Counted from the stretch's first letter, positions 1 to 6,597 are shown. The stretch is DNA of 13,441 bases from an uncultured Alistipes sp. (GCF_902388705.1 NZ_CABMQJ010000050.1:1-13441), one strand, 5' to 3'. The notes: a model not told the origin generated them from the sequence alone. Program-made: numbers and translations.

Positions 1-15
1 AGCCGAAAAAAAGCG

Positions 16-23
16 TACATTTG
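16..23 (+). promoter_or_regulatory. possible -7 box TACATTTG close to the methyltransferase start
   Basis: TACATTTG fits the Bacteroidota -7 consensus TAnnTTTG but lies only 5 nt before the GTG start. Transcription from it would give a leaderless or nearly leaderless mRNA. The -33 region would fall outside the window, so the call is weak. Confidence 0.25.
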
Positions 24-28
24 CCTGC

Positions 29-1180
29 GTGATAACTCCCGAAGAATACACCCTGATCCTTACGGACGAATTGCAGCGGGCCATCGCCGCCAACCGCGGA
101 CGCGATCCGCTCGAGGTGGCCCTCGACCGCACGGTGCCCCACGCCCGCCTGGTCGCCACGCAAGTCAAGTACCTCGCACGGGCAGCGTCGAAACTCCCGT
201 CGTACGCCGCAGCACAGTGCATCCTGCCGCCGCTGGCTTTCGAGCAGGCGTCGAGCGAAGCGTGTGCGGCCCACAAACAAATCGGGGGCGGCTCCGTGCT
301 CGACCTCACCTGCGGGCTGGGCGTCGACGCGTTTTTTTTAAGCCGCCGTTTCCGCCGCGTGGTGACGCTCGAGCGCAACCCGATGCTGGCCCGCATCGCC
401 ACGGAGAATTTCCGGCGGCTCGGGGCCGGGAACATCGAAGTCCTCAACACATCCGCCGAAGCGTACCTCGCGCAGACAGGCCTGCGGTTCGACTGGGTCT
501 ACGCCGACCCCGACCGCCGTTCGTCCGACGGGCGCAAGCTGGTGCGGCTCGAAGCGTGCTCGCCCGACATCGTGGCCCTGATGCCCCTTATCCGCAGGGC
601 GGCGGAGCGCCTGTGCATCAAAAATTCACCGTTGTTCGACGTCGGCGAGGCCCTGCGCCTCTTCCCCGATGGCCGCGCGGAGGTCGTATCGCTGGGCGAC
701 GAATGCAAGGAGGTGCTCGTTTACGCCGACGGCACGGGCCCCACAATCACCGCGACGGCACTCGGCCGCGGTTCGTTCTCGGCGACGCCCGCAGAGGCCT
801 GCTCCCCGACTGCTCCCGGGGCGTTCGACCCGACGGGCTACCGCTGGCTCGTAGTGCCCGACGTGGCGCTGCAGAAGGCCCGGCTGGCGCGGCTCCACCT
901 GCGCGGCAAAGCCGACATATGGAGCGAAAACGGTTACGGATTCGCCGCCGGAAAACCGCAGGACGTGATTGGCAGAGTATTCGCTGTCGATAGCATCGAA
1001 CCCTACGACCCCCGGCGGCTGAAACGCGAACTGAAAGGACGCGGCGCCGAGTTGATGAAGCGCGACTTCCCGTTCACCGCCGAGGAGATTGCCCGGCGGC
1101 TGGGGGTGCATGCGGGAAGTGACGTGCGGCTGGCTTTCACGAAAATCGGAGACGGTTTTTGGGTCGTGCGGCTGAAATAG
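29..1180 (+). CDS. class I SAM-dependent methyltransferase with THUMP-like C-terminal domain (PG_1098-like)
   Basis: This 383-residue protein is a predicted cytoplasmic methyltransferase, probably acting on RNA, of the type common in Bacteroidota and represented by Porphyromonas PG_1098. The N-terminal ~85 residues are helical. A Rossmann methyltransferase core follows, with SAM motif I LDLTCGLGVD at residues 91-100, the acidic end of strand 2 (TLERN, about 113-117) and a YADPDRR motif at 158-164 in the place of the catalytic (D/N)PP(Y/F) loop. The C-terminal ~65 residues, containing PRRLKRELK and ending AFTKIGDGFWVVRL, match the THUMP-like tail. The start is a GTG. The frame stays open to the left edge of the window, so an upstream start cannot be excluded; the next in-frame ATG is at about residue 119, inside the core, which rules out a later start. 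The substrate is unknown. The family call is firm; an RNA target is inferred. Confidence 0.82.
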   Translation: MITPEEYTLILTDELQRAIAANRGRDPLEVALDRTVPHARLVATQVKYLARAASKLPSYAAAQCILPPLAFEQASSEACAAHKQIGGGSVLDLTCGLGVDAFFLSRRFRRVVTLERNPMLARIATENFRRLGAGNIEVLNTSAEAYLAQTGLRFDWVYADPDRRSSDGRKLVRLEACSPDIVALMPLIRRAAERLCIKNSPLFDVGEALRLFPDGRAEVVSLGDECKEVLVYADGTGPTITATALGRGSFSATPAEACSPTAPGAFDPTGYRWLVVPDVALQKARLARLHLRGKADIWSENGYGFAAGKPQDVIGRVFAVDSIEPYDPRRLKRELKGRGAELMKRDFPFTAEEIARRLGVHAGSDVRLAFTKIGDGFWVVRLK

Positions 1181-1189
1181 CTATATTTG
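1158..1189 (+). promoter_or_regulatory. Bacteroidota promoter (TTTG-N20-TATATTTG) for the yihY-DUF2520-kdsC operon
   Basis: A TTTG -33 box at 1158-1161 and a TATATTTG -7 box at 1182-1189 are separated by 20 nt, which is the expected arrangement for the Bacteroidota primary sigma factor. The -33 box lies in the last codons of the upstream methyltransferase and the -7 box begins just after its stop codon. Transcription should start near 1195, giving a leader of about 70 nt before the ATG at 1267. Confidence 0.72.
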
Positions 1190-1198
1190 CAGTTGCGG

Positions 1199-1227
1199 GG
1201 CGGAGTTCCGCCGCCGGAAATGCCGGC
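1199..1227 (+). other. two tandem small GC hairpins in the yihY leader
   Basis: GGCGG (1199-1203) pairs with CCGCC (1208-1212) around an AGTT loop. GCCGG (1213-1217) pairs with CCGGC (1223-1227) around a 5-nt loop. Both lie in the predicted 5' leader, well upstream of the start codon. There is no U-tract, so they are not a terminator. A regulatory role is possible but not shown. Confidence 0.4.
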
Positions 1228-1266
1228 AAGCGGTATCCGCGCCCTTTGCAGGAATCGAAAAACGTT

Positions 1267-2571
1267 ATGAAAATCAGCGAGATATTCACCTACTTCACCG
1301 ACACGATCTTCCGGCGCGACATCACCGAATGGCGCAACCCGGTCGTACGGTGGCTCGTACAGCAATACCGGCTGCTGTTCTACACGGCCCGGGGACTGCT
1401 CGAGCACGGCACGATCGTCCGCAGCGCGGCGCTCACATTCTATACGCTGATGTCGCTCGTACCGATCGTCGCCGTGGTATTCGCCGTGGTCAAGGGTTTC
1501 GGGCTGGCCGACGGACTCATCGACAACCTCTATGCCCTCTTTCCGCAGAACCCGGAAATCATCAAATATATCGTCGACTTCGCGGAAAACGCGCTGGCAC
1601 GCACCCAGGGCGGCGTAGTGGCCGCCGTGGCGCTGGTCACGCTTTTCTGGGCGGTAATCCGGGTCTTCGGGTCGATCGAAAGCGCGTTCAACAACATCTG
1701 GGAGGTCAAGGCCGAGCGCAGCGTGACGCGCCAGTACACCGACTACATCGCCGTGGTGATGATCGTCCCCGTACTGTGGATCGTGGCCAACGCCGTGGGC
1801 AAGTACGCACAGCAGATGCTGGGCTTCAACGACAGCTGGTACTTCACACTCCTCTCGCACCTGGTGTCTATGTTCATCATCTGGGTGATGTTCACATTCC
1901 TCTACATCGTCATTCCCAACACCAAAGTGCGCTTCAAAAGCGCCCTGATGGCCGGCATCATCGCCGGCACGCTCTTCCTGCTCTTCCAGTGGGGCTACAT
2001 CTACGTTCAGCGGTGGATGACCTCCTACAATGCCATCTACGGCAGTTTCGCGGCCCTGCCGCTGCTGCTGATCTGGCTGCAGACCTCGTGGCAGATATTC
2101 CTGTTCGGCGGGGAGCTGTCGTTCGCCTACCAGAACATCGCCCGCTTCAGCGAGGAACGCGAGTCGCTGCTCGTCAGCTACGACCAGCGGCGCAAAATCC
2201 TGCTGGCCGTGATGCTGACCGTCATCCGCCACTTCCGCGAAAAGGGCGGCGCAATGCCCGCCGACGTAATCCGCGCACAACTCGATTTGCCCACGCGTAT
2301 CGTCAACGACATCCTCTACCAGCTCGTGCAGGCGGGGGAGTTGATCGCCGTACCCTCGGGCGACGGAGAGCGCGAAGTGGCGTTCGCCCCGGCGCACGAA
2401 ACCGACACGATGACCGTCTACGGCGTACTCGAAGCGGTCGAACGGTCGGGACACACCTCGTTCGACCTGGCCCAGAGTCCCGAACTGACCCGCATCGACC
2501 GGGAGCTGGAAACACTCAAACAAGCCGCCCGCCAGTCGCAGGACAATGTCCGGCTGATAGACCTGCTCTGA
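1267..2571 (+). CDS. YihY/virulence factor BrkB family inner membrane protein
   Basis: This 434-residue integral membrane protein belongs to the YihY/BrkB family (formerly mis-called RNase BN), whose molecular function is not settled. After a cytoplasmic N-terminus there are about six hydrophobic segments, near residues 54-78, 115-137, 160-182, 196-216, 224-246 and 256-283. Family hallmarks are AALTFYTLMSLVP in the first segment, the SAFNNIW stretch after the second, and YGSFAALPLLLIWLQ followed by FGGEL in the last. A soluble tail from about 300 to 434 resembles the winged-helix extension of longer family members. The ATG at 1267 fits the family start and lies about 70 nt after a strong promoter; an earlier in-frame TTG at 1159 would overlap that promoter and the upstream gene. 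The stop is 4 nt before the next gene's ATG, so it heads a tight operon. Confidence 0.9.
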   Translation: MKISEIFTYFTDTIFRRDITEWRNPVVRWLVQQYRLLFYTARGLLEHGTIVRSAALTFYTLMSLVPIVAVVFAVVKGFGLADGLIDNLYALFPQNPEIIKYIVDFAENALARTQGGVVAAVALVTLFWAVIRVFGSIESAFNNIWEVKAERSVTRQYTDYIAVVMIVPVLWIVANAVGKYAQQMLGFNDSWYFTLLSHLVSMFIIWVMFTFLYIVIPNTKVRFKSALMAGIIAGTLFLLFQWGYIYVQRWMTSYNAIYGSFAALPLLLIWLQTSWQIFLFGGELSFAYQNIARFSEERESLLVSYDQRRKILLAVMLTVIRHFREKGGAMPADVIRAQLDLPTRIVNDILYQLVQAGELIAVPSGDGEREVAFAPAHETDTMTVYGVLEAVERSGHTSFDLAQSPELTRIDRELETLKQAARQSQDNVRLIDLL

Positions 2572-2575
2572 TAAA

Positions 2576-3361
2576 ATGAAAAAACATATGGAACGCGCAG
2601 TTATCATCGGCAGCGGCAACCTCGCCGAAGCGCTCGCCCGGGCCGTGGCCGGAAGCGGGGCGAAACCCGTGCAGGTATTCGCCCGCAACGCCGAACGGGG
2701 GCGGGCCGTCGCCGCGCTCGCCGGAACACAATGGACCGACGACCCGGCGCAGTTGGCCGCCGCTGACATCTACCTGATTTCGGTCAGCGACAAAGCCGTG
2801 GCGGAGCTGGCCGCTTCGCTGCCGATTCCCGCTGGGGCCGCAGTGGCCCATACTGCCGGAAGCGTACCGCTCGAAGCCCTGCCGGCAAAGTTCCGCCGGG
2901 CCGTTTTCTATCCGCTCCAGACCTTTACCAAAGGCCGCGAAGTCGACTTTTCACAAATTCCGATATTCCTCGAAACCGACGACGCGGCGCTGCGCCCGGC
3001 GCTGGAGGCTTTCGCCCGCCGCCTTTCGCAGCGGGTGCTCTGGGCCGATTCGGTATGCCGCGCCAAGGTACACCTGGCGGCGGTTTTCGCCTGCAACTTC
3101 GCCAACCACATGTACGCCGTCGGCGAACGCATCGTCCGCAGCGCGGGACTGCCGTTCGACGTGCTCAAGCCGCTGATCGCCGAAACCGCCGCCAAGGCGC
3201 TCGACGCGGCGTCCCCCGCCGACGTCCAGACGGGGCCCGCCGTACGCAACGACCTGCCGACAAAAGCCCGCCACTGTGCACTGCTCGACGACGAACTGCA
3301 ACTCAAGAACATTTACTCGATAATAAGCAACAGCATATGGGAAACTTCAAAGAAGATATAG
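2576..3361 (+). CDS. Rossmann-like and DUF2520 domain-containing protein
   Basis: This 261-residue soluble protein has an N-terminal NAD(P)-binding Rossmann fold, with VIIGSGNLAEAL at about residues 9-20 as the dinucleotide loop, resembling ProC and 6-phosphogluconate dehydrogenase-like enzymes. Its helical C-terminal domain is the DUF2520 type. Recognisable DUF2520 stretches are FYPLQTFTKGR (111-121), HLAAVFACNFANHMY (166-180) and QTGPAVRND (218-226). It is probably an NAD(P)-dependent oxidoreductase with an unknown substrate. A second in-frame ATG at 2588 (MERAVIIG) sits closer to the Rossmann strand and is an equally plausible start. The gene follows yihY by 4 nt and overlaps kdsC by 25 nt, which indicates translational coupling. 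Its pairing with kdsC may point to an envelope-related role, but that is inference. Confidence 0.88.
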   Translation: MKKHMERAVIIGSGNLAEALARAVAGSGAKPVQVFARNAERGRAVAALAGTQWTDDPAQLAAADIYLISVSDKAVAELAASLPIPAGAAVAHTAGSVPLEALPAKFRRAVFYPLQTFTKGREVDFSQIPIFLETDDAALRPALEAFARRLSQRVLWADSVCRAKVHLAAVFACNFANHMYAVGERIVRSAGLPFDVLKPLIAETAAKALDAASPADVQTGPAVRNDLPTKARHCALLDDELQLKNIYSIISNSIWETSKKI

Positions 3362-3882
3362 CCCGCACCGAAGCGTTCGTTTTCGACGTCGACGGCGTGA
3401 TGACCGACGGAGGCATCATCCCCACCCTCGACGGCGATTTCATCCGCCGCTACAACGCAAAGGACGGCTATGCATTGGCCTACGCCATCAAAATGGGCTA
3501 CAAAGTCTGCATCATCACGGGCGGCCGCGGCAAGACGCTCGAAAACCGCCTGCGGATGCTGGGAATCAAACGCGCCTACATCGACTGCATGGACAAAATC
3601 AGCGCCCTGCACGAATTCTTCGCCGACGAGGGCATCGACCCCGCCAACGCGATTTACATGGGCGACGACATTCCCGACCTGGAATGCATGCGCGAAGTGG
3701 GCATTCCGGTCTGCCCGGCCGACGCTGCGGCCGAGGTGATCGAGGCGTCGCGCTACGTTTCGGAGTTCAAGGGCGGCGAGGGAGCTGTGCGCGACATCGT
3801 CGAACAGGTGCTCCGCGCCCGCGGCGACTGGGCCAAAAACTCCGAAGGCGTCACCCCCTCGTCGCTGGCCGCATCCAACTGA
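3337..3882 (+). CDS. kdsC: KdsC-type HAD phosphatase (3-deoxy-D-manno-octulosonate 8-phosphatase family)
   Basis: This 181-residue C0-type HAD phosphatase is close to the usual KdsC length. KdsC removes phosphate from Kdo 8-phosphate in the cytoplasm, one step before CMP-Kdo synthesis for lipid A. The HAD motifs are complete: nucleophile motif DVDG with Asp17 and Asp19, T61 in IITGG, Lys87 in MDKISAL, and the metal-binding GDDIPD at 109-114. The late KGGEGAVRD (145-153) is typical of KdsC-like tetramers. The last ~17 residues are a low-homology tail. The gene overlaps the DUF2520 gene by 25 nt and is last in the yihY operon. Close relatives in Bacteroides act on KDN 9-phosphate instead, so the exact sugar substrate is less certain than the family. 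Confidence 0.85.
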   Translation: MGNFKEDIARTEAFVFDVDGVMTDGGIIPTLDGDFIRRYNAKDGYALAYAIKMGYKVCIITGGRGKTLENRLRMLGIKRAYIDCMDKISALHEFFADEGIDPANAIYMGDDIPDLECMREVGIPVCPADAAAEVIEASRYVSEFKGGEGAVRDIVEQVLRARGDWAKNSEGVTPSSLAASN

Positions 3883-3886
3883 TGCC

Positions 3887-3902
3887 GTCCGGCGCTCCGG
3901 AC
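3887..3902 (+). other. perfect hairpin just after kdsC stop, possible operon-end structure
   Basis: GTCCGG (3887-3892) pairs perfectly with CCGGAC (3897-3902) around a CGCT loop, 4 nt past the kdsC stop. No U-tract follows, so it is not a canonical intrinsic terminator. It could mark the 3' end of the operon mRNA or act with the C8/G9 structure just downstream. Confidence 0.45.
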
Positions 3903-3909
3903 AGGGACG

Positions 3910-3943
3910 CCCCCCCCTGCAGCCATCGTGGCCCGGGGGGGGG
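3910..3943. repeat. complementary C8 and G9 homopolymer tracts
   Basis: A run of eight C (3910-3917) and a run of nine G (3935-3943) are separated by 17 nt and can form a strong GC stem. They lie between kdsC and the secreted-protein gene, about 90 nt before its ATG. Such tracts are prone to slippage in replication and to sequencing error, so the exact counts may vary. Confidence 0.6.
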
Positions 3944-4000
3944 TATGACAGGCAGATGCAAGCCAATGGCCGGACTACACCTCCTGCCATTTTTCGGGAA

Positions 4001-4008
4001 TACATTTT
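4001..4008 (+). promoter_or_regulatory. possible -7 box TACATTTT for the secreted-protein gene
   Basis: TACATTTT matches TAnnTTTG in all but the last base and lies 26 nt before the ATG at 4035. No convincing TTTG box is seen about 20 nt upstream, so this is only a candidate. Confidence 0.3.
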
Positions 4009-4034
4009 TTTCTCCTATCAAAGTTCAGCTTATT

Positions 4035-4751
4035 ATGCGAAAAACGATTGTATTTTTAACATGCATGTGCCTTCAAATCACTGCTTTCGGACAGGACAGG
4101 GATTCCGGAAAAATCATACCGTACGATTCCACGGAATATTACCAGCGGTTATTCGCCGACAACAGTGCGTTCGACATACGGAAATTCACACCGATGCCCG
4201 AATACGGGCGGCGGGAATTGATTGATGCCATAAAACCTGCCCCGGGTTATGAATATTGGGAGTGGCGGGATTCAGACGGCGATGCTGTTCTTATGCAAAA
4301 GCCGGGTGAGCTTGTTGCGTATCAGGGCGACCGGACATATGGCGCTCTTGTGGCGTTAAAGGTTCCTGAATCTGGTTTTTTCGCGGGAGGCCATCACATG
4401 CCGCAGTATTCATATATTGTTGCCGTAGCCGGGGATTTTACGGAGGATGAAGATTTGACGGTGGAGATGATCGACAGCGAAGAGAAACTAATCGGGTTCC
4501 TGGGAGCCGTCGACAATATCGGAGAGGTGCTTCTGCACAGCATGGCCCACGGGTATTCGGCAGACAGAAGTTCGCCCGTCACCGGAGCTTATCGCGAAGA
4601 AAACGATCGCTATCTGCTTTATCTTTGCCGTCGTTCAAAAAAGGATGCCCGCAGCGACGAATCCGTGAAAGCGATTTTGTACAAAACCGGAAAATTCGAA
4701 GCAGTCGGCTCGGTCGTCTACAAAACTTCCGACACATTGGCCTGGCCATAA
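4035..4751 (+). CDS. hypothetical secreted protein, unrecognised
   Basis: I do not recognise this 238-residue protein. Residues 1-19 form a signal peptide: a positive start MRK, a hydrophobic core, and a likely signal peptidase I site after AFG before QDRDSG. Two cysteines lie in the core (LTCMC), but the spacing does not give a good lipobox, so a soluble periplasmic or secreted protein is more likely than a lipoprotein. The mature part is acidic, rich in Tyr and Asp, and has no membrane segment. It alternates short beta-like stretches (ALVALKVP, YSYIVAVAGDF, VKAILYKTGKFEAVGSVVY) with charged turns. GC content in sampled lines is about 50-55 percent, against 60 percent or more in neighbouring genes, suggesting a recently acquired or fast-evolving gene. 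It stands alone, bounded upstream by GC hairpins and downstream by a bidirectional terminator. Confidence 0.75.
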   Translation: MRKTIVFLTCMCLQITAFGQDRDSGKIIPYDSTEYYQRLFADNSAFDIRKFTPMPEYGRRELIDAIKPAPGYEYWEWRDSDGDAVLMQKPGELVAYQGDRTYGALVALKVPESGFFAGGHHMPQYSYIVAVAGDFTEDEDLTVEMIDSEEKLIGFLGAVDNIGEVLLHSMAHGYSADRSSPVTGAYREENDRYLLYLCRRSKKDARSDESVKAILYKTGKFEAVGSVVYKTSDTLAWP

Positions 4752-4867
4752 TCTTATCTTGGCGTCGTCCCGGCATATACAGGTACCTGTCGAAAAAAAT
4801 CTGCCTGCATCTCGTAAGAAACACGGAATCCAGACACAGGCATCAAGAAATTGAAGATTCGGTGCAA

Positions 4868-4898
4868 AAAAAGGGAGCGTACAATACGCTCCCTTTTT
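4868..4898. terminator. bidirectional intrinsic terminator between convergent genes
   Basis: A perfect 14-bp stem, A5 + GGGAGCGTA (4868-4881) pairing with TACGCTCCC + T5 (4885-4898), closes on a CAA loop. The T-run on the plus strand serves the secreted-protein gene. The seven A's on the other arm give a U-run for the minus-strand GT80-like gene ending at 4985. The rest of the 233-nt gap (4752-4984) holds nothing else I can assign. Confidence 0.92.
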
Positions 4899-4984
4899 AA
4901 ATAGGGCCCAGGGCCGACAGCAGGAACCTATGGAATTTATTCCGGTGCAGTTCCGGCAGAACCGATATATTATCCGGACAATCG

Positions 4985-6481
4985 CTATTGCATCCACTCG
5001 ACATTCGCCGCATCGCGGAACAGGATGTTGAGCGGCCGCACGAGGCTCTCGGCATTCGCGGCGAAGATGAACCGCACCTTGTCGACGGGCACCGTCAGGA
5101 AGACCGTCGAGGGATAGCCGCCGATCATGTCGACATGCTCCATCAGCGACCAGACGAAAATCTCGAACGGCATCTGGCCGGGAAGCAGCGTCAGCCCCGC
5201 AAAGTCGGTTTCATAACCGGCCGACGATGTGTCGGCGGGATGGGGTTTGAAGAAGACGTCGTACCCCTCGCCGTACTGCTCCATGATTCGCGCGACATAA
5301 TCGTACTGCTGCTGCTCGCTCGTACTGCCCGCGTGGCTGGTGCCGATGATGACGAGGTTCTTTTTCGGGGAGGCGTCGAACAGGGCCGCGAACTTGTCGT
5401 AATCGAAACCGGCCATGTCGTAGAACTGCTGGCGGGCAGTTTCGGGCAGCGCCGACAGCATCTCGTAAGGCTGGATGCTCTCGATAGTCATCTCGCCGAG
5501 CTTTTCGGTGATGAACGGGCAGGAACTTTCGAGCAGCACACTGTTCTGCATCACCAGTCGGTAACCGGGTCGGGTCGCAAGGTAATAAACCCATGTCCAC
5601 GAATCGAGTTCGAACTGCGCCCGTGTCACGGGATAGCGCCCGCCGTGGTTCCAGTCGAGCGCCTCGACTTCAGCGGCATAATCATTCCAGTTCTGCTCGG
5701 CCGTAGCCGCATCGCCGAAATAATTATAGAAGTTGTTGTAGGTCGCCGTTCCGTCGGACAACAGGCTCACCTTGACCCTCGCCGAGTCGATTCCCTGTTC
5801 CACGAAACAGTCGTAGCCGAGGCGGCAGCGGAGATCATCGACATACAAGCCGAATACGGCCGTCGGATCGGCATTGTTGATTTCGAGTATCCGGCGCCTC
5901 ATCTCGCGGATTGCTTCCTGCTTCTCGTCGGCCGTGGCATCGGCGGTACGGTCGGCAGAGGTCGTAACCTTGACATACGACGGGAATTTATCGGGATCGA
6001 ACGTCCTCGACCGCGAATAGAAGAAATAACTCGGCTTGTTGTGGGACAGCACGTGCAGCCCCGCGTAGAGGGCCGGCATCGTGGCGAACGTCACGTAGAA
6101 ATAATAATCCGGGGAGTCGTAACCATTCGTCAGCGCACTCTGCGAGAGGCCGAACGGAACGATCACGTCCCCGCTGGAAAAGGCCAGCCGGGCGCTGCGA
6201 GCAGCCCCCTTGTTCTCATCGAGGCTTATCTCGACTTCCGAGTATCCGGCCGGGCCCTCGGTCGGCGAAAGCGTGAACCACGTATCCCCGGCCGCCGCCG
6301 TAACCCGCCACGGGGCCGAAGCCAGCACCGTAAGTTTACCGGCACGGGCCAGTCCGTCGAGCGAAAGGAAATCCTCTCCGCCGTTGACAATCACCGTGGG
6401 GCGTTGGGTGTCGTCGTCGCTGCACGCCATTGCTCCGGGAAGCAGCGCCAGGCACAGGAAAAGTCGGAATAAATTTTTCAT
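4985..6481 (-). CDS. putative surface lipoprotein: BACON/Ig-like domain + GT80-family sialyltransferase-like domain
   Basis: This 498-residue protein starts with a lipoprotein signal peptide ending AMAC (Cys20). SDDD follows at once, resembling the Bacteroidota surface-export signal, so it is probably displayed on the outer membrane. Residues ~38-116 look like a BACON/Ig-like beta-sandwich (APWRV, GDTWFTLSP, then VPFGLSQSA). From ~126 on the sequence follows GT80 bacterial sialyltransferases, a GT-B fold that transfers sialic acid from CMP-Neu5Ac. Conserved points are YVTFATMPAL (129-138), LLSDGTATY (240-248) for the (D/E)(D/E)G motif with Asp243 as likely base, IIGTS...STSEQQQ (378-391), the HP motif FKPHP (Lys412, His414), PFE (Glu440), and GGYPST (Ser458, Thr459) at the phosphate-binding site. 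An Ig-like domain before the GT-B domain is also found in the Photobacterium enzyme of this family. The assignment rests on remembered family motifs. Donor, acceptor and activity are unproven, and no sialic-acid synthesis gene is nearby. Confidence 0.8.
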   Translation of the reverse strand: MKNLFRLFLCLALLPGAMACSDDDTQRPTVIVNGGEDFLSLDGLARAGKLTVLASAPWRVTAAAGDTWFTLSPTEGPAGYSEVEISLDENKGAARSARLAFSSGDVIVPFGLSQSALTNGYDSPDYYFYVTFATMPALYAGLHVLSHNKPSYFFYSRSRTFDPDKFPSYVKVTTSADRTADATADEKQEAIREMRRRILEINNADPTAVFGLYVDDLRCRLGYDCFVEQGIDSARVKVSLLSDGTATYNNFYNYFGDAATAEQNWNDYAAEVEALDWNHGGRYPVTRAQFELDSWTWVYYLATRPGYRLVMQNSVLLESSCPFITEKLGEMTIESIQPYEMLSALPETARQQFYDMAGFDYDKFAALFDASPKKNLVIIGTSHAGSTSEQQQYDYVARIMEQYGEGYDVFFKPHPADTSSAGYETDFAGLTLLPGQMPFEIFVWSLMEHVDMIGGYPSTVFLTVPVDKVRFIFAANAESLVRPLNILFRDAANVEWMQ

Positions 6482-6483
6482 AA

Positions 6484-6518
6484 GGCGTTTTATTTTCAGT
6501 GTCGAATATATAAACGCC
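6484..6518 (-). promoter_or_regulatory. inverted repeat around a possible -7 box upstream of the GT80-like gene
   Basis: GGCGTTT (6484-6490) and AAACGCC (6512-6518) form a 7-bp inverted repeat with a 21-nt spacer, ending 2 nt before the start codon of the minus-strand gene. The spacer holds TATATTCG (minus strand, 6503-6510), one mismatch from TAnnTTTG. If that is the promoter, the repeat would flank it like an operator. No clear -33 box is seen. Confidence 0.35.
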
Positions 6519-6597
6519 GCAAAAGCCCCTTTACTGCGTTACCGGATTAAAATAATGCAAAATCAAGCCGCAAGCATACTCCGTACGGCCCCGAAAG

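Noticed and set aside
1159..1266. Upstream TTG start for yihY adding 36 residues
   Set aside because: The extension overlaps the methyltransferase gene and the promoter and does not resemble the family N-terminus.
1190..1266. Riboswitch in the yihY leader
   Set aside because: Only two short hairpins and about 70 nt are present, with no known aptamer core.
1003..2769. Long open frame on the minus strand opposite yihY (588 codons)
   Set aside because: It is antisense to a clear membrane protein, has no recognisable domain, and has the His/Asp/Arg-rich composition typical of GC-rich shadow frames.
4779..4790. 12-bp perfect palindrome ACAGGTACCTGT downstream of the secreted-protein gene
   Set aside because: It is isolated, with no partner copy in the window, no promoter nearby and no U-tract on the plus strand; a chance palindrome cannot be excluded.
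4988..6472. Open frame of 494 codons on the plus strand opposite the GT80-like gene
   Set aside because: Almost exactly the mirror of the lipoprotein gene, low in hydrophobic structure and rich in Arg/His/Gly. The minus-strand protein has a signal peptide and family motifs.
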